Below, one piece after another: positions 43,891 through 53,542 of a DNA stretch of 64,000 bases. Numbering within the stretch: position 1 is the stretch's first letter; every line of letters begins with the position of its first letter. The stretch is from assembly GCF_002218005.2 (NCBI RefSeq), contig NZ_AP018679.1:310001-374000 (forward strand), in the 5' to 3' direction. This stretch comes from Vibrio algivorus. Its GTDB lineage: Bacteria; Pseudomonadota; Gammaproteobacteria; Enterobacterales; Vibrionaceae. The position numbers were made by a program, and so were the translations under genes. A model generated the notes under the pieces. The model ran no database searches, was not told the origin of the DNA, and worked only from the letters and a program-made list of their open reading frames with translations.

Positions 43891-44762
43891 TTTTGGTATA
43901 AGAAATCAATAAATGTGCGCACTATGAGTGTTAAATTATCTCTAGTTCTATAAACGGTATTGATACTAATGCTATCCTTAATTTCCCATTCGGGAAGTAA
44001 CTGTATCATTTGACCAGAAGCTAATTCACTCGAAATATAATTTCTTGGCAATAAAGCAATGCCTTTATTATTGATAACTAAGCTTTTTATCATATTGAAG
44101 TTTTTTATCAAAAACCGAGGCTGAGGATAAGTAACTAAATGTTCTTTACCTGTTTCTTTGCTTATTAATGTAAAAGAGTAAGGCTTGGTTGCTGAGATGA
44201 AAGGTAATGTTTGGAGATCTAATGGTGATGTTAGGTTTTCTTGATTGTTAAAAGCTGCTGAACTAACAAGAACGAGCTCTAAATCTGTTAAATGTCTAGA
44301 AATTAAAACTTTACTTGCTGTGTTTTCAATAATAAAAGCAATATCAGCATGATCGTTGATATTAAATTGTTCCGAATATATGAGTAACTCAATATTAATT
44401 AAAGGGTATATGTCACTAAATTTATCTATAATTTCATTCAAAAAAGTATCATACAAAAACTGAGGTAATGAAATTCTAATACAACCTTGTACACTCCCAA
44501 AAGAAAGTAAAATGCTTTCTAAACTTCTATCTATATCTTTAAACTGAGGGCTTAGAGTATTAAAGTAAATAACGCCTTCATTGGTTAAGGTGAGTTCTCT
44601 TCTATTTCGATTAAACAAGCTAATACCTAACGACTTTTCAAGAGTATAAATTCTTCTACTTAATGTCGGTGATGGGATATCTAAAAGCTCTGATACTGAC
44701 TTTAGTGTTCCTTTTTCAGCTACTTTGCAAAATAGGTATAAATCATCAAAATGAATAGACAT
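43863..44762 (-). CDS. LysR-family regulator
   Basis: 299 residues: HTH (about 4-62; TLKSVSELLDIPSPTLSRRIYTLE) and effector domain (about 93-290). Its 3' end overlaps the exporter gene by 28 bases in convergent orientation. No divergent partner gene is immediately upstream (the gap to the TetR gene is about 195 bases and on the same strand), so its targets are not obvious. Confidence 0.87.
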   Translation of the reverse strand: MSIHFDDLYLFCKVAEKGTLKSVSELLDIPSPTLSRRIYTLEKSLGISLFNRNRRELTLTNEGVIYFNTLSPQFKDIDRSLESILLSFGSVQGCIRISLPQFLYDTFLNEIIDKFSDIYPLINIELLIYSEQFNINDHADIAFIIENTASKVLISRHLTDLELVLVSSAAFNNQENLTSPLDLQTLPFISATKPYSFTLISKETGKEHLVTYPQPRFLIKNFNMIKSLVINNKGIALLPRNYISSELASGQMIQLLPEWEIKDSISINTVYRTRDNLTLIVRTFIDFLYQNQTSLFTNR

Positions 44763-44957
44763 AACATTATTTTATTAACCATAGAATATATTGATAATCC
44801 TAACACATTATCATCTTGCTCTAACTGGATAATTCATACTCGGTTATACTAATTTGTAACGTTATCTTTAAGCCATTACCCTGAACGCTTAATTCAGAGA
44901 AGAAGCTTGGATGATAACTAAGTTAAAAGATGTCAAGGTATGTTGAAAATGGTTGAT

Positions 44958-45539
44958 CTATTTATCCATAAAGCCTTTCATCATGGTGCAGATGAGAGCT
45001 CTTAATGTGTCGTCATCACTACGGTGAGAATAAGCGCGAATACCAGTTAATTGGATTTGAAATAGTTGAGCTAAATGTAATGGATCTTGGTTGGTGACTT
45101 CGCCTGTTTTAATCGCTCCCTCAAACTTCAACATCAGATATTTTTCAAAATCATTGGAAAGAGTTCTGGTGAGTGAACGTAATCGCTCAAAGCCATCGAC
45201 AAATTCACTTGAAGACTTAATTAACATACACACTTCACTAGGATTAGAGCATCGCTGATTAATGACAATATCGACAACAAATGCTTCTAAACCATCTAGA
45301 AACTTTTCATGCTTTTCTAAATGAGATTCAAATTGAACTTGTAGATTAGCAACATACATTTCTAAGGCTTCACAATACAAACCTTCTTTCGATCCAAAAC
45401 TGGCATAAATACTACCAGGTCGAAGATTCGTACAATCTTGAAGATCACGAGTAGAAGTTGCATGAAATCCTTTTTTCCAAAAGAGATCCGATGCAGCTTT
45501 TACCACCTCATCACGTTTAAACTTTTTTATATTCGCCAT
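44958..45539 (-). CDS. TetR-family repressor
   Basis: About 193 residues from the ATG at 45539. The N-terminal HTH is RDEVVKAASDLFWKKGFHAT and DLQDCTNLRPGSIYASFGSK; the rest is the ligand-binding helical domain. It is the AcrR/NemR-like type. A longer start at 45572 would place one operator copy inside the coding sequence, so I prefer 45539. It is divergent from the AhpD-like gene with two operator copies between. Confidence 0.87.
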   Translation of the reverse strand: MANIKKFKRDEVVKAASDLFWKKGFHATSTRDLQDCTNLRPGSIYASFGSKEGLYCEALEMYVANLQVQFESHLEKHEKFLDGLEAFVVDIVINQRCSNPSEVCMLIKSSSEFVDGFERLRSLTRTLSNDFEKYLMLKFEGAIKTGEVTNQDPLHLAQLFQIQLTGIRAYSHRSDDDTLRALICTMMKGFMDK

Positions 45540-45556
45540 GGTTGAAATATTTAATT

Positions 45557-45595
45557 TTGAATGATTGCTCAATTTTATATTGAACGATCGCTCAA
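45557..45595. promoter_or_regulatory. Paired TetR-type operators
   Basis: TTGAATGATTGCTCAA (45557-45572) and TTGAACGATCGCTCAA (45580-45595) are two near-identical near-palindromes (14 of 16 bases) spaced 23 bases apart. They lie between the divergent TetR and AhpD-like genes, consistent with autoregulation and repression of the AhpD-like gene. Confidence 0.75.
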
Positions 45596-45651
45596 AATCA
45601 ACTAGTATGAAGTTTCTTAATCATCGAAAGAACAAATGAAGGAGAATAACC

Positions 45652-46194
45652 ATGGCAGATTTCACTCTTTATACTGCAGAGAATGCACCTGAAGGCGCTA
45701 AGCCACTTATCGGTAATTCAATCAAGGCGTTTGGAATGTTACCTAACCTACACGCGGTGATGGCAGAGTCTCCTTCGCTATTGAAAGCTTATCAAGATGT
45801 TCATGAGTTGTTTCAACAAACATCCTTCGACGCCGAAGAGCTAACTGTTGTATGGCAAACCATTAATGTGGAACATGAGTGTCATTATTGTGTGCCAGCA
45901 CATAGCGCGATTGCCGCTTCAATGAATGTTGATTCTGAGCTTGTCGATGCTTTAGTGAATAAAAAGCCTATTGCAAATGAGAAGTTAGAAATATTGAGAG
46001 AGACGACACTTCAAATGGTTCGCCAGCGTGGTGTGATTGAAGATAATCAGGTTCAAAAGTTTTTCTCAGTCGGCTACGGAAAACAACAATTGCTAGAAAT
46101 TGTGCTTGGAATCTCTCAAAAAGTGATGAGTAACTACACCAATCATTTAGCTAACACGCCGATAGATGAACCATTTAAAAAATTTAGTAAGTAA
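45652..46194 (+). CDS. AhpD/carboxymuconolactone decarboxylase-like protein
   Basis: 180 residues with the CMD fold and the AhpD-type redox motif ECHYCVPAH (Cys77, Cys80, His84), as in alkylhydroperoxidase-like enzymes. It could reduce peroxides through a cysteine pair. GAAGGAGAATAACC precedes the ATG. Expression is probably repressed by the divergent TetR protein. A terminator follows at 46267. Confidence 0.85.
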   Translation: MADFTLYTAENAPEGAKPLIGNSIKAFGMLPNLHAVMAESPSLLKAYQDVHELFQQTSFDAEELTVVWQTINVEHECHYCVPAHSAIAASMNVDSELVDALVNKKPIANEKLEILRETTLQMVRQRGVIEDNQVQKFFSVGYGKQQLLEIVLGISQKVMSNYTNHLANTPIDEPFKKFSK

Positions 46195-46266
46195 TCTCAA
46201 ATTGAAATAACTAGAGTCACTCAACATCGATTTTTTCGCGCCTAACAGCGTTAAAATCAACGCATT

Positions 46267-46305
46267 AAAACCGGCTTCAGATGCTTCTGAGGCCGGTTTT
46301 ATATT
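46267..46305. terminator. Bidirectional terminator after the AhpD-like gene
   Basis: AAAACCGGC (46267-46275) and GCCGGTTTT (46292-46300) with inner TTCAG/CTGA pairing form a strong stem followed by TATATT. The next 190 bases up to the minus-strand gene at 46494 hold no recognisable feature. Confidence 0.75.
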
Positions 46306-46493
46306 AAGTGTTATGAAGTACGACTGCGGTAGAAGCAGACCAAACTAGAACGGTGAATTGTTTGAAGCGTGGATTCATTGTGGCTATTATGAATCGAGTG
46401 TGGCGTTGTGAGAGTACTGACACTTGATCAGGCTCGAAGTGGGGTGATCTCTATGTATTCTTTTTGCTGCTTTTATGGCTAATAACACGATTT

Positions 46494-46865
46494 TCAATCT
46501 CTTCTAAATCCCCGATATTGTGTTTGAAAATAGCTTTCCAATTCAACCGATTCACTTAAATCAATATGGTTATCTTTTAACGCTAACATTAAAGCATGGT
46601 CATAATGTTGTGCGGTGGTGCAATAGGAGACATTACGATCGGCACCTTGATTCAGTGCTTGCTGACAGGCTTGATTAAATAAGTATTGGTGTTGTTTGAG
46701 CGGGATAATGGCTTTACGTTGTGTGGTGCTATCATCAATTTTCCATATTACTCCAAGCGTGAGAATGGCAGTGAGCAACAGGAATAGATAACGTTCATTC
46801 GGGCTGAGAGTGAACGTTGGTTTTGGTTTATTGTGATGCGACTTATTGGGTAAAAATGTGGCCAT
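46494..46865 (-). CDS. Single-pass membrane protein of unknown function
   Basis: 123 residues. A positively charged N-terminus (about 1-22) is followed by one membrane segment (about 26-41; YLFLLLTAILTLGVIW) and a mostly polar C-terminal half with two cysteines. Topology would place the C-terminal part in the periplasm. I do not recognise a family. It lies alone downstream of malT, separated from it by a possible repeat element. Confidence 0.6.
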   Translation of the reverse strand: MATFLPNKSHHNKPKPTFTLSPNERYLFLLLTAILTLGVIWKIDDSTTQRKAIIPLKQHQYLFNQACQQALNQGADRNVSYCTTAQHYDHALMLALKDNHIDLSESVELESYFQTQYRGFRRD

Positions 46866-46891
46866 GAGATCATCCTTAATCAGGTGGCTTT

Positions 46892-46986
46892 GTACCCTTC
46901 GTACTTGTAGCTGTCGCTTTGTTGACGGCGTTTATTCGCCTCAATCACTTGTCGCCTCGCTGCAACTTCAATTACTTTGAGTATAC
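46892..46986. repeat. Possible Vibrio-type dispersed repeat
   Basis: The segment from GTACCCTTCGTACTTG to CTTTGAGTATAC, with an internal GGCG/CGCC hairpin, resembles from memory an intergenic element found in many copies in Vibrio genomes. There is only one copy in this window, so repetition cannot be shown here. It lies between malT and the small membrane-protein gene. Confidence 0.4.
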
Positions 46987-47012
46987 ATCTTTATAGCACG
47001 AGATAGTGTTTA

Positions 47013-49733
47013 TTAATGGGCTGTAAACCCCATTAATTGAATTAAGTGCTCAGCCGTTTTAATGGCATGTTGCCGGTTATCTAATCCCATTTTTTGATAG
47101 AGATTACGAATATGGGTTTTGATCGTAGTGGGCGCAACATCAAATTCGGCAGCAATTTGATCGTTACTTAGCCCTGCATAAATTAAGCCTAGCACCTGCC
47201 ATTCACGCTGAGTTAACGGGCTCGTTCTAATAAGCTCTGGCAAGTCTGGTAGCGTTAGCAGTTTTTGTACAAATTCTTCATCAAAATGTACCGATCGTAC
47301 TCGTTCTTTATTGGTCATTAATTGTAATAGGTTTTGCGCTCGGTGCATCTCGAGTTCGGCAAGCTTTTTATCATTGATTAATGCTTTTATTAATGGGGAG
47401 ACGGTTTCAGCATTGGATAAAAAGTTACCTATCATGCCGGTGCTATTGGTCAGTGATAAAGCTTCGTGAATAGATTGTTGAGCTTTTTGTGGTTGATTTT
47501 GTTTATCTGCAAGTACGGCTTCGAGCACTAAATTACGGTTTTTATCGGCTATCAGTTTTAGCTTTGAGGTTTGAGCCTGTAGGCGCGTCAAAATATCTTC
47601 TGCACGCTCTAAATCACCGACTAACAAAGTCGCACGGGCAATGTTACGCCATTGTAATTGTTGAAAGTGATTGACTGCTGAGCGGGGTTCTTCGCATGCA
47701 TTTAACCATTGCTCAATTGCCGGCTGATTATGAGTAGCTTGCCAATAAAGTAGGTTAGATAGGTCAACATTTGCTCGCCAATCAATATGATAACGGTTAT
47801 TGGCTTTAAGTTGATTACAGGTATCTAAATAGCGGGCGGCTTTATCTAATTCACCGCGAGAAATGGCAATTCTTGCCAGCATGGAATAACAATGTAAGGA
47901 TTTAGAATCTTCAAATGGTGCCATGATTTCTAACCCTAGATGGGCACATTGCTCGGCTTCATCTAAACGATTCCAACACCATAAAATTTGCGCTTTAATT
48001 CTCAACATAAATTCATGAAGAGGTAATTGCTGCAAGTGCTGCTCTTTAATGAGCCGTTCTGCTTTATTGAGTAATTCAAAAGCAGTTTGCCCATAACCAC
48101 GCGCTAGTTGAATTTCACTTTGTTGTAAAATCGCCCATAACGCTTGATGATATACACCATCTTCTCGTGCCATTACTTCGGTTTTTTGCATGGTTTCAAA
48201 GGCTTTATCAAGCTCTCCAATCACATGATAAACCTCACCAATGACTGAGGTGGCGACAATGCGACTACGGAAACTCGAATGAGGCAGTTGCTGTAATGCA
48301 AACTCGGCAGTTTCTAAGGCGAGCGCTGGATTATCTTGATTGATGGCGACTTGAGCCGATAGTGCTTTGAATTCACCAATTTGAGCATCGCTTAATTCAA
48401 TATTATGCGCAGCCATCTTTTCTTCAGCTTCAAGAATTAAATCGAGCACTTGGTTATAACGATGCTGACTTTGCGCTAACCAGGCACGTAACAGACATAA
48501 ACGTGGTGAGACAAAAAGTACATCGTCGCTTAAATTGTTAATTGCGGATTCTACTATTTGTAACTCACCGTGGTTGAACATATCCCAACCATGCTCCGAT
48601 AAGACTTGGCTCACCAGTATTTGATCACCACTTTTTTGTGCGTGAATGAGGGCAGCTTGTGGCCTTTGCTGCTTGAGCCATGCTTTGGCAGCGTTGTAGT
48701 GTAGTTGACTACGTTGTCCTGGAATCTGGGTGTAACGCTGGTGGCGTAAAAATTCAGCAAATAAGTTATGGAAACGGAACCAGTTATCTGCCCCTTCCAT
48801 TGGATGAAGAAATAATCCAAAGCGATTGAGTGAATCCAACATTGCAAGTGCATCATCTCTGCCGGTTAATTCGGTAATCAATTCTGCGTTGAACATATCC
48901 AGTACAGAACACTGTAGCAAGAAGGTTTGCAATTCTGGTGTTAATTGATCAAACACTTCTTCGGCTAAGTAGTCCCAAATATGATCTTGGTTGAAATTGG
49001 CAATAGAGACCGCGGAATTTTCTAACGTGCCGGGGAATTGCTGAGCATGTAGTGCAATCAATTGTAATGCTGATGCCCAACCTTCAACTTGAGTTCGTAT
49101 CGTTTCTAATATATCGGCTTGATAGCGATTATCAGTAATGCGTTTATGGAAGAAGCGCTCAGTTTCTTCTTTATCAAACGCCAGTAAAGCATTATCGACT
49201 TCGATTAATAAATCACGCACTCGTAAGTTAGCAGTGTTGAGTGGCGGATGAGTTCGACTTGTCACGACTAGGGTAATGTTGTCGGGCATGTGTTTTAAGA
49301 AAAAACGCAAACCTTCATGGATCTCATCATTGGTAATTAAATGATAATCATCGAGTACGAGATAAGTTTGTGTGTCGTTAAAGCCAAATTCTGCAAATAG
49401 TTCGCTAAATAAACTGGTTAAGCTGGCAAATTGACGACGTTCTGCCAGTGCTTGAGTATTTGGGCAGGCATCATTGGTGGCTTTATTGAATGCTTGTAGA
49501 AAGTAGTTAGCAAAGCGAAAGGCGTCATTGTCACTTTCATCAATATTAAACCAACCTAGGTTTGGGTGATTGTTTAACCATTGTGCTGCCATGGTGGTTT
49601 TGCCGTAACCGGCGGGGGAACGAAACAACACTAATTTATAGAAAGGTGCATGGGCTAAAGCCTCTAGTAGGCGAGAGCGCAAAATAGCATTGTGTAGTCG
49701 GGCTGGTCGATTGAGTTTGGAAGGTATCCACAT
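47013..49733 (-). CDS. malT: Maltose regulon activator MalT
   Basis: 906 residues, the usual MalT length (901 in E. coli). N-terminal STAND ATPase with Walker A SPAGYGKTT (about 39-47) and VLDDYH, a middle superhelix of TPR-like repeats (about 400-800), and a C-terminal LuxR-type HTH (REWQVLGLIYAGLSNDQIAA, TTIKTHIRNLYQKMG). It binds maltotriose and ATP, oligomerises and activates mal promoters at MalT boxes. It is divergent from malQ. Confidence 0.95.
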   Translation of the reverse strand: MWIPSKLNRPARLHNAILRSRLLEALAHAPFYKLVLFRSPAGYGKTTMAAQWLNNHPNLGWFNIDESDNDAFRFANYFLQAFNKATNDACPNTQALAERRQFASLTSLFSELFAEFGFNDTQTYLVLDDYHLITNDEIHEGLRFFLKHMPDNITLVVTSRTHPPLNTANLRVRDLLIEVDNALLAFDKEETERFFHKRITDNRYQADILETIRTQVEGWASALQLIALHAQQFPGTLENSAVSIANFNQDHIWDYLAEEVFDQLTPELQTFLLQCSVLDMFNAELITELTGRDDALAMLDSLNRFGLFLHPMEGADNWFRFHNLFAEFLRHQRYTQIPGQRSQLHYNAAKAWLKQQRPQAALIHAQKSGDQILVSQVLSEHGWDMFNHGELQIVESAINNLSDDVLFVSPRLCLLRAWLAQSQHRYNQVLDLILEAEEKMAAHNIELSDAQIGEFKALSAQVAINQDNPALALETAEFALQQLPHSSFRSRIVATSVIGEVYHVIGELDKAFETMQKTEVMAREDGVYHQALWAILQQSEIQLARGYGQTAFELLNKAERLIKEQHLQQLPLHEFMLRIKAQILWCWNRLDEAEQCAHLGLEIMAPFEDSKSLHCYSMLARIAISRGELDKAARYLDTCNQLKANNRYHIDWRANVDLSNLLYWQATHNQPAIEQWLNACEEPRSAVNHFQQLQWRNIARATLLVGDLERAEDILTRLQAQTSKLKLIADKNRNLVLEAVLADKQNQPQKAQQSIHEALSLTNSTGMIGNFLSNAETVSPLIKALINDKKLAELEMHRAQNLLQLMTNKERVRSVHFDEEFVQKLLTLPDLPELIRTSPLTQREWQVLGLIYAGLSNDQIAAEFDVAPTTIKTHIRNLYQKMGLDNRQHAIKTAEHLIQLMGFTAH

Positions 49734-49948
49734 AGCAGCGATGAGTCTCTGAAAAATAGTCTTAAAATAGGTAAGTTTTTTTGTTATCTAGCTCATGTTT
49801 TTATCAATTTTAATTTTAATAATAAGCCGATATTTCGCTTTAACATACCATGCGATCTGCAAGATGATGTGATCTGACTCAGGTTTATCTTGTAAATCCG
49901 GTTATAGATCTCATTTTGTTCGAACTTTCTTTCAGCTACGCCCTAACT

Positions 49949-49983
49949 CTCATCCCTCTACGCCGTTAAAAGGGAGGATGTGA
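49949..49983. promoter_or_regulatory. MalT boxes between malT and malQ
   Basis: Minus-strand GGGATGAG (49949-49956), preceded by GGCGTAGA, and plus-strand GGGAGGATGTGA (49972-49983), the latter identical to the lamB-side box at 5280-5291. They lie about 145 bases before malQ and fit MalT-activated malQ transcription. The rest of the 393-base gap shows nothing else that I can name. Confidence 0.65.
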
Positions 49984-50126
49984 CGCTTTATGTTAATCGG
50001 CAATATTGAATGTAACGAAAATGAACACGACTCCTCGAAACTCTTCATGTTTTAAAGACAGTTGTTTTAAAAGGCACATGTTTTGAAGGTAAAGATTTCG
50101 CAGGCAGATGTTTCTAAGAAGAAGTT

Positions 50127-52331
50127 ATGGAGCATTCGATGCAAGACTTAAATTCAGCGCAATCTCATTCAGTATTAAAACAAGTAGCGACTCAAGAAGG
50201 TATTGTTGACCGCTATATCAGCGCGTGGGGCGATGAAGCCTATGTTAGCGAACAAACCATCGAAGAACTACTGCAAGCACTTGGTTATAACACTGCAGAC
50301 CAATCCACTTTATTAGAGCAAGCCGAGCAACGTCATAAAGTCGATGTACTGCCAAGTGTGAAAGTAGTACATGCTGGCAAAGAAGTGCTTGTTGAATTGC
50401 ATATCAATGCTTCAGCAAGACTGAGTGAGTTTTCTTGGTTAGTTGAAACAGAACAAGGTGAGCGTTTTGAAGGCTATTTAGAATCTCAAATTGTTGAAGA
50501 TCATCGCGCTGAAAAAGGTTACCTCATCTTTTCATTATCTGACCAGTTGCCACTTGGTTATCACCAATTATCATTATTTCGTAAGCGTCGTAATAAGCCA
50601 TTTGTGATGTCATTGATTGTGACACCTCAATCTTGCTTTAAGCAGCCTGAGTTAGTTGAAGGCAAACGTTTATGGGGTCCGAGTATTCAGCTTTATTCGG
50701 TCACGTCAAAAACAAACTGGGGGATTGGTGACTTTTCTGACCTTAAATACCTAGTGGCCAAAATTGCTGAAGGTGGTGGTGATTTTGTTGGTTTAAATCC
50801 AATTCATTCTTTGTTTCCAGCGAATCCAGAAGGTGCGAGCCCGTATAGTCCATCATCACGTCGTTGGCTTAATGTAATGTACATTGACGTGGAAGCGGTA
50901 CCTGAATTTGCTAAAAGTGAAAAAGCGCAGATGATGGTAGCGGATGTGGGGTTCCAGCAGCGCTTAATCGATAATCGTGCAAAAGAGTGGGTCGATTATA
51001 CGGAAGTCTCTGCATTAAAAATGTCTATTTTGCCGGAACTATTTTCCACATTTATTGACAAAGAAGTTAATAAGGAAACAAAACGCGCTCAAGATTTTGC
51101 AAATTTTGTTGAATTAGGTGGAAAAAGCTTACTTCATCAAGCCGCTTTTGATGCATTACATGCTGATTTAAAAGCGCAAGATGATTCAGTTTGGGGTTGG
51201 CCAGTTTTTAATGAAAGTTTGCAGCATTTCGACTACCCGGAAGTGCAAAGCTACATCAAGAATAACCAATCCAAAGTGCAGTTATTTATGTACTTGCAAT
51301 GGCTTGCAGATGAACAACTTACTCAAGTACAACAATTAGCAGAACAAAAGGACATGGCATTAGGGTTGTATCGCGATTTGGCCGTCGGCGTGTGCGACTC
51401 AGGAGCGGAGACTTGGGCAGACCATGGTGCCCTTTGCCAAGATGTGAGTATTGGAGCTCCGCCTGATATCTTTGGGCCTTTAGGACAAAATTGGGGCTTG
51501 CCACCGCTCAACCCGTACCAGCTTAAAGCCTTAGCCTATCAACCCTTTATTGATTTGCTACGTGCTAATATGCGCAACTGCGGGGCATTACGAATTGATC
51601 ACGTTTTAGGGCTATTACGTTTGTGGTGGATCCCAAAGGGCAAAACAGCCAAAGATGGCGCGTATATCTACTATCCCGTTGATGATTTAATGTCGATATT
51701 GGCATTAGAAAGTCATCGTCATCAATGTGCGGTGATAGGGGAAGATTTAGGGACGGTTCCTGAAGAGATCGTTGAAAAACTCAATGACGCAGGCATCCAT
51801 TCTTACAAAGTGTTCTTCTTTGAAACCGAACAAGATGGACAATATATCGCACCGGATCAGTACAAACAGCAATCTATGACGGCATTATGCACTCATGATA
51901 TGCCGACACTACGGGGCTTTTGGAATAGCGCAGATTTAACTCTAGGGCGTGAGATTGGTTTGTACCCAGATGAAGAACAATTAAAGGTATTGTTTGAAGA
52001 TAGAAAGTCACGTAGACGACATATTATTGAAACATTAGAACAACATAATCATCTACCTGAACTAGAGCGAGATCATACTGGCGAGGTAGTGATTAACCAG
52101 GCGCTAAGTGAAGCAATGCAAGTGCATATGGCAACTGGAAGTAGTGCTTTACTCAGTTTGCAGTTAGAGGATTGGTTAGAAATGGATACACCAGTCAATA
52201 TTCCAGGAACAATGGATGAATATCCGAACTGGAGAAGAAAATTGGTGTCTACATTAGAAGATATGTTCGCAAGAGACGATATCTTGCAACTTGAAGCGAG
52301 ATTAACCCAAGCGCGTCGTGCTAATTACTGA
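50127..52331 (+). CDS. malQ: 4-alpha-glucanotransferase (amylomaltase)
   Basis: 734 residues of GH77. Catalytic regions include RIDHVLGLLRLWW with the nucleophile Asp, VIGEDLGTVP with the acid/base Glu, and CTHDMPTLRGFW with the third Asp. It disproportionates maltodextrins, releasing glucose and longer chains. The ATG at 50127 is followed by another in-frame ATG at 50139; either could be used. malP, its usual operon partner in enterobacteria, is not downstream; a strong terminator follows instead. Confidence 0.95.
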   Translation: MEHSMQDLNSAQSHSVLKQVATQEGIVDRYISAWGDEAYVSEQTIEELLQALGYNTADQSTLLEQAEQRHKVDVLPSVKVVHAGKEVLVELHINASARLSEFSWLVETEQGERFEGYLESQIVEDHRAEKGYLIFSLSDQLPLGYHQLSLFRKRRNKPFVMSLIVTPQSCFKQPELVEGKRLWGPSIQLYSVTSKTNWGIGDFSDLKYLVAKIAEGGGDFVGLNPIHSLFPANPEGASPYSPSSRRWLNVMYIDVEAVPEFAKSEKAQMMVADVGFQQRLIDNRAKEWVDYTEVSALKMSILPELFSTFIDKEVNKETKRAQDFANFVELGGKSLLHQAAFDALHADLKAQDDSVWGWPVFNESLQHFDYPEVQSYIKNNQSKVQLFMYLQWLADEQLTQVQQLAEQKDMALGLYRDLAVGVCDSGAETWADHGALCQDVSIGAPPDIFGPLGQNWGLPPLNPYQLKALAYQPFIDLLRANMRNCGALRIDHVLGLLRLWWIPKGKTAKDGAYIYYPVDDLMSILALESHRHQCAVIGEDLGTVPEEIVEKLNDAGIHSYKVFFFETEQDGQYIAPDQYKQQSMTALCTHDMPTLRGFWNSADLTLGREIGLYPDEEQLKVLFEDRKSRRRHIIETLEQHNHLPELERDHTGEVVINQALSEAMQVHMATGSSALLSLQLEDWLEMDTPVNIPGTMDEYPNWRRKLVSTLEDMFARDDILQLEARLTQARRANY

Positions 52332-52445
52332 GATTGGTAGATGGCTTGATAACAGATTCATTGTATAGGTCGCACCGTTTGGTGCACTAATACTCCTCCT
52401 TTCACTCCTTGTAATAAGGGAAAGAGTTGTATTAATCCTACCTAC

Positions 52446-52490
52446 CCGAGCAGCATTTCCCGGCCAGGAAATATGCTCGGTTTTTTTATC
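52446..52490 (+). terminator. Terminator of malQ
   Basis: CCGAGCAGCATTTCC pairs imperfectly with GGAAATATGCTCGG (52446-52480), followed by seven Ts. Confidence 0.85.
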
Positions 52491-52503
52491 TAATAGTATT
52501 AGT

Positions 52504-52559
52504 TAACCTCAGATTTGGTTAATTCACTATGTAGACTCTCTTATCCAAACCTGAGGTTA
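52504..52559. repeat. Inverted repeat at the end of the LysR gene
   Basis: TAACCTCAG-A-TTTGG (52504-52518) pairs with CCAAA-C-CTGAGGTTA (52545-52559), 14 base pairs with one mismatch and a 26-base loop. It lies between the malQ terminator and the LysR stop. No T-run follows, so it may be a weak terminator for the LysR gene or a small mobile-repeat relic. Confidence 0.5.
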
Positions 52560-52566
52560 GTTACTA

Positions 52567-53454
52567 TTATGAATCTTTATTCTGCAATGCTTTATAAAAT
52601 AAGTTATGTAGGTGAATTTGTAATGGATTCGTTCGGTTAGTGAGTCTCATTGAAGAGCTAAGCGTGAGTGGAAATTGTAATTCATCAGGTAGTTTTATGA
52701 CTTTGCAATGAGGGCGTGAACTAAGGCCGGGTGTGAAAAATGCACATCGGTCTTTTTGCAATAATTGCCAAGCAAGTGAGACACTATCTATTTCAGAATA
52801 ATAACTAGGTTCAATATTAAGTTGTTTCAAAAACTCAAAATAATGAAACTTATGGTGATTCCATCCTGAACTTAGAAATCGGATAAAAGGCCAATCTTTT
52901 ACCTCTTCCCATGTTGTTGCTGAATGTTGCTCCCCAATGACTAATAAGATTTCATCTTTAATGAGTGGCTTTTGGTAAATACTACTTTTCACGTCCTTAT
53001 TGGAGTAATGAATGCCAAACGTAATATCTCCAGACTCTATCGCGTCAATCGTATTCATTTCCCATGTGACGATGGATATTTCAGCGTTAGGAAAGTCCTT
53101 TCTTAAAAGTTGAAAAATATCACAGCTATATAATTCAAGTAAGGTGATTGGTAGGGCGATGGACAGTTTATCGCGATATTCATTAGGCTGAAATTTTTCT
53201 TGTAGCAGGGTTTGATTGATCTGACGTAATGACTGTTCAATATTAGGCAAAATTGCTTTTGTATAAGCTGTAGGCTCTAAACCAGTAGGTGTGCGCTCAA
53301 ATAGAGTTTTTCCTAATTGGTTTTGCAATTTACTGACATGTTTGCTGATAGCACTTTCTGTCATACCTAATTTTAAAGCGACTAGTTTTAGGCTCTTTAA
53401 GCGGCATAATAAAAGAGTCGTTTGTAAAAGATTTAAGTCAATTCGTCTTTCCAT
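52567..53454 (-). CDS. LysR-family regulator
   Basis: 295 residues with HTH (about 4-62; LVALKLGMTESAISKHVSKL) and effector domain (about 95-290). It is divergent from an outer-membrane protein gene 88 bases away, its likely target. The effector domain has several charged and aromatic residues but no recognisable ligand signature. Confidence 0.86.
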   Translation of the reverse strand: MERRIDLNLLQTTLLLCRLKSLKLVALKLGMTESAISKHVSKLQNQLGKTLFERTPTGLEPTAYTKAILPNIEQSLRQINQTLLQEKFQPNEYRDKLSIALPITLLELYSCDIFQLLRKDFPNAEISIVTWEMNTIDAIESGDITFGIHYSNKDVKSSIYQKPLIKDEILLVIGEQHSATTWEEVKDWPFIRFLSSGWNHHKFHYFEFLKQLNIEPSYYSEIDSVSLAWQLLQKDRCAFFTPGLSSRPHCKVIKLPDELQFPLTLSSSMRLTNRTNPLQIHLHNLFYKALQNKDS

Positions 53455-53542
53455 TTTGGCAATACCATATTTCTTATCTTTCTTATTGGGAATGGTAAAC
53501 TGATTATACTCATTAGTGAATCAATAATTCTTTGGTGTATAT

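Noticed and set aside
51319..51511. Two overlapping minus-strand open frames inside malQ
   Set aside because: They are shadows of the malQ coding frame with no recognisable protein features.
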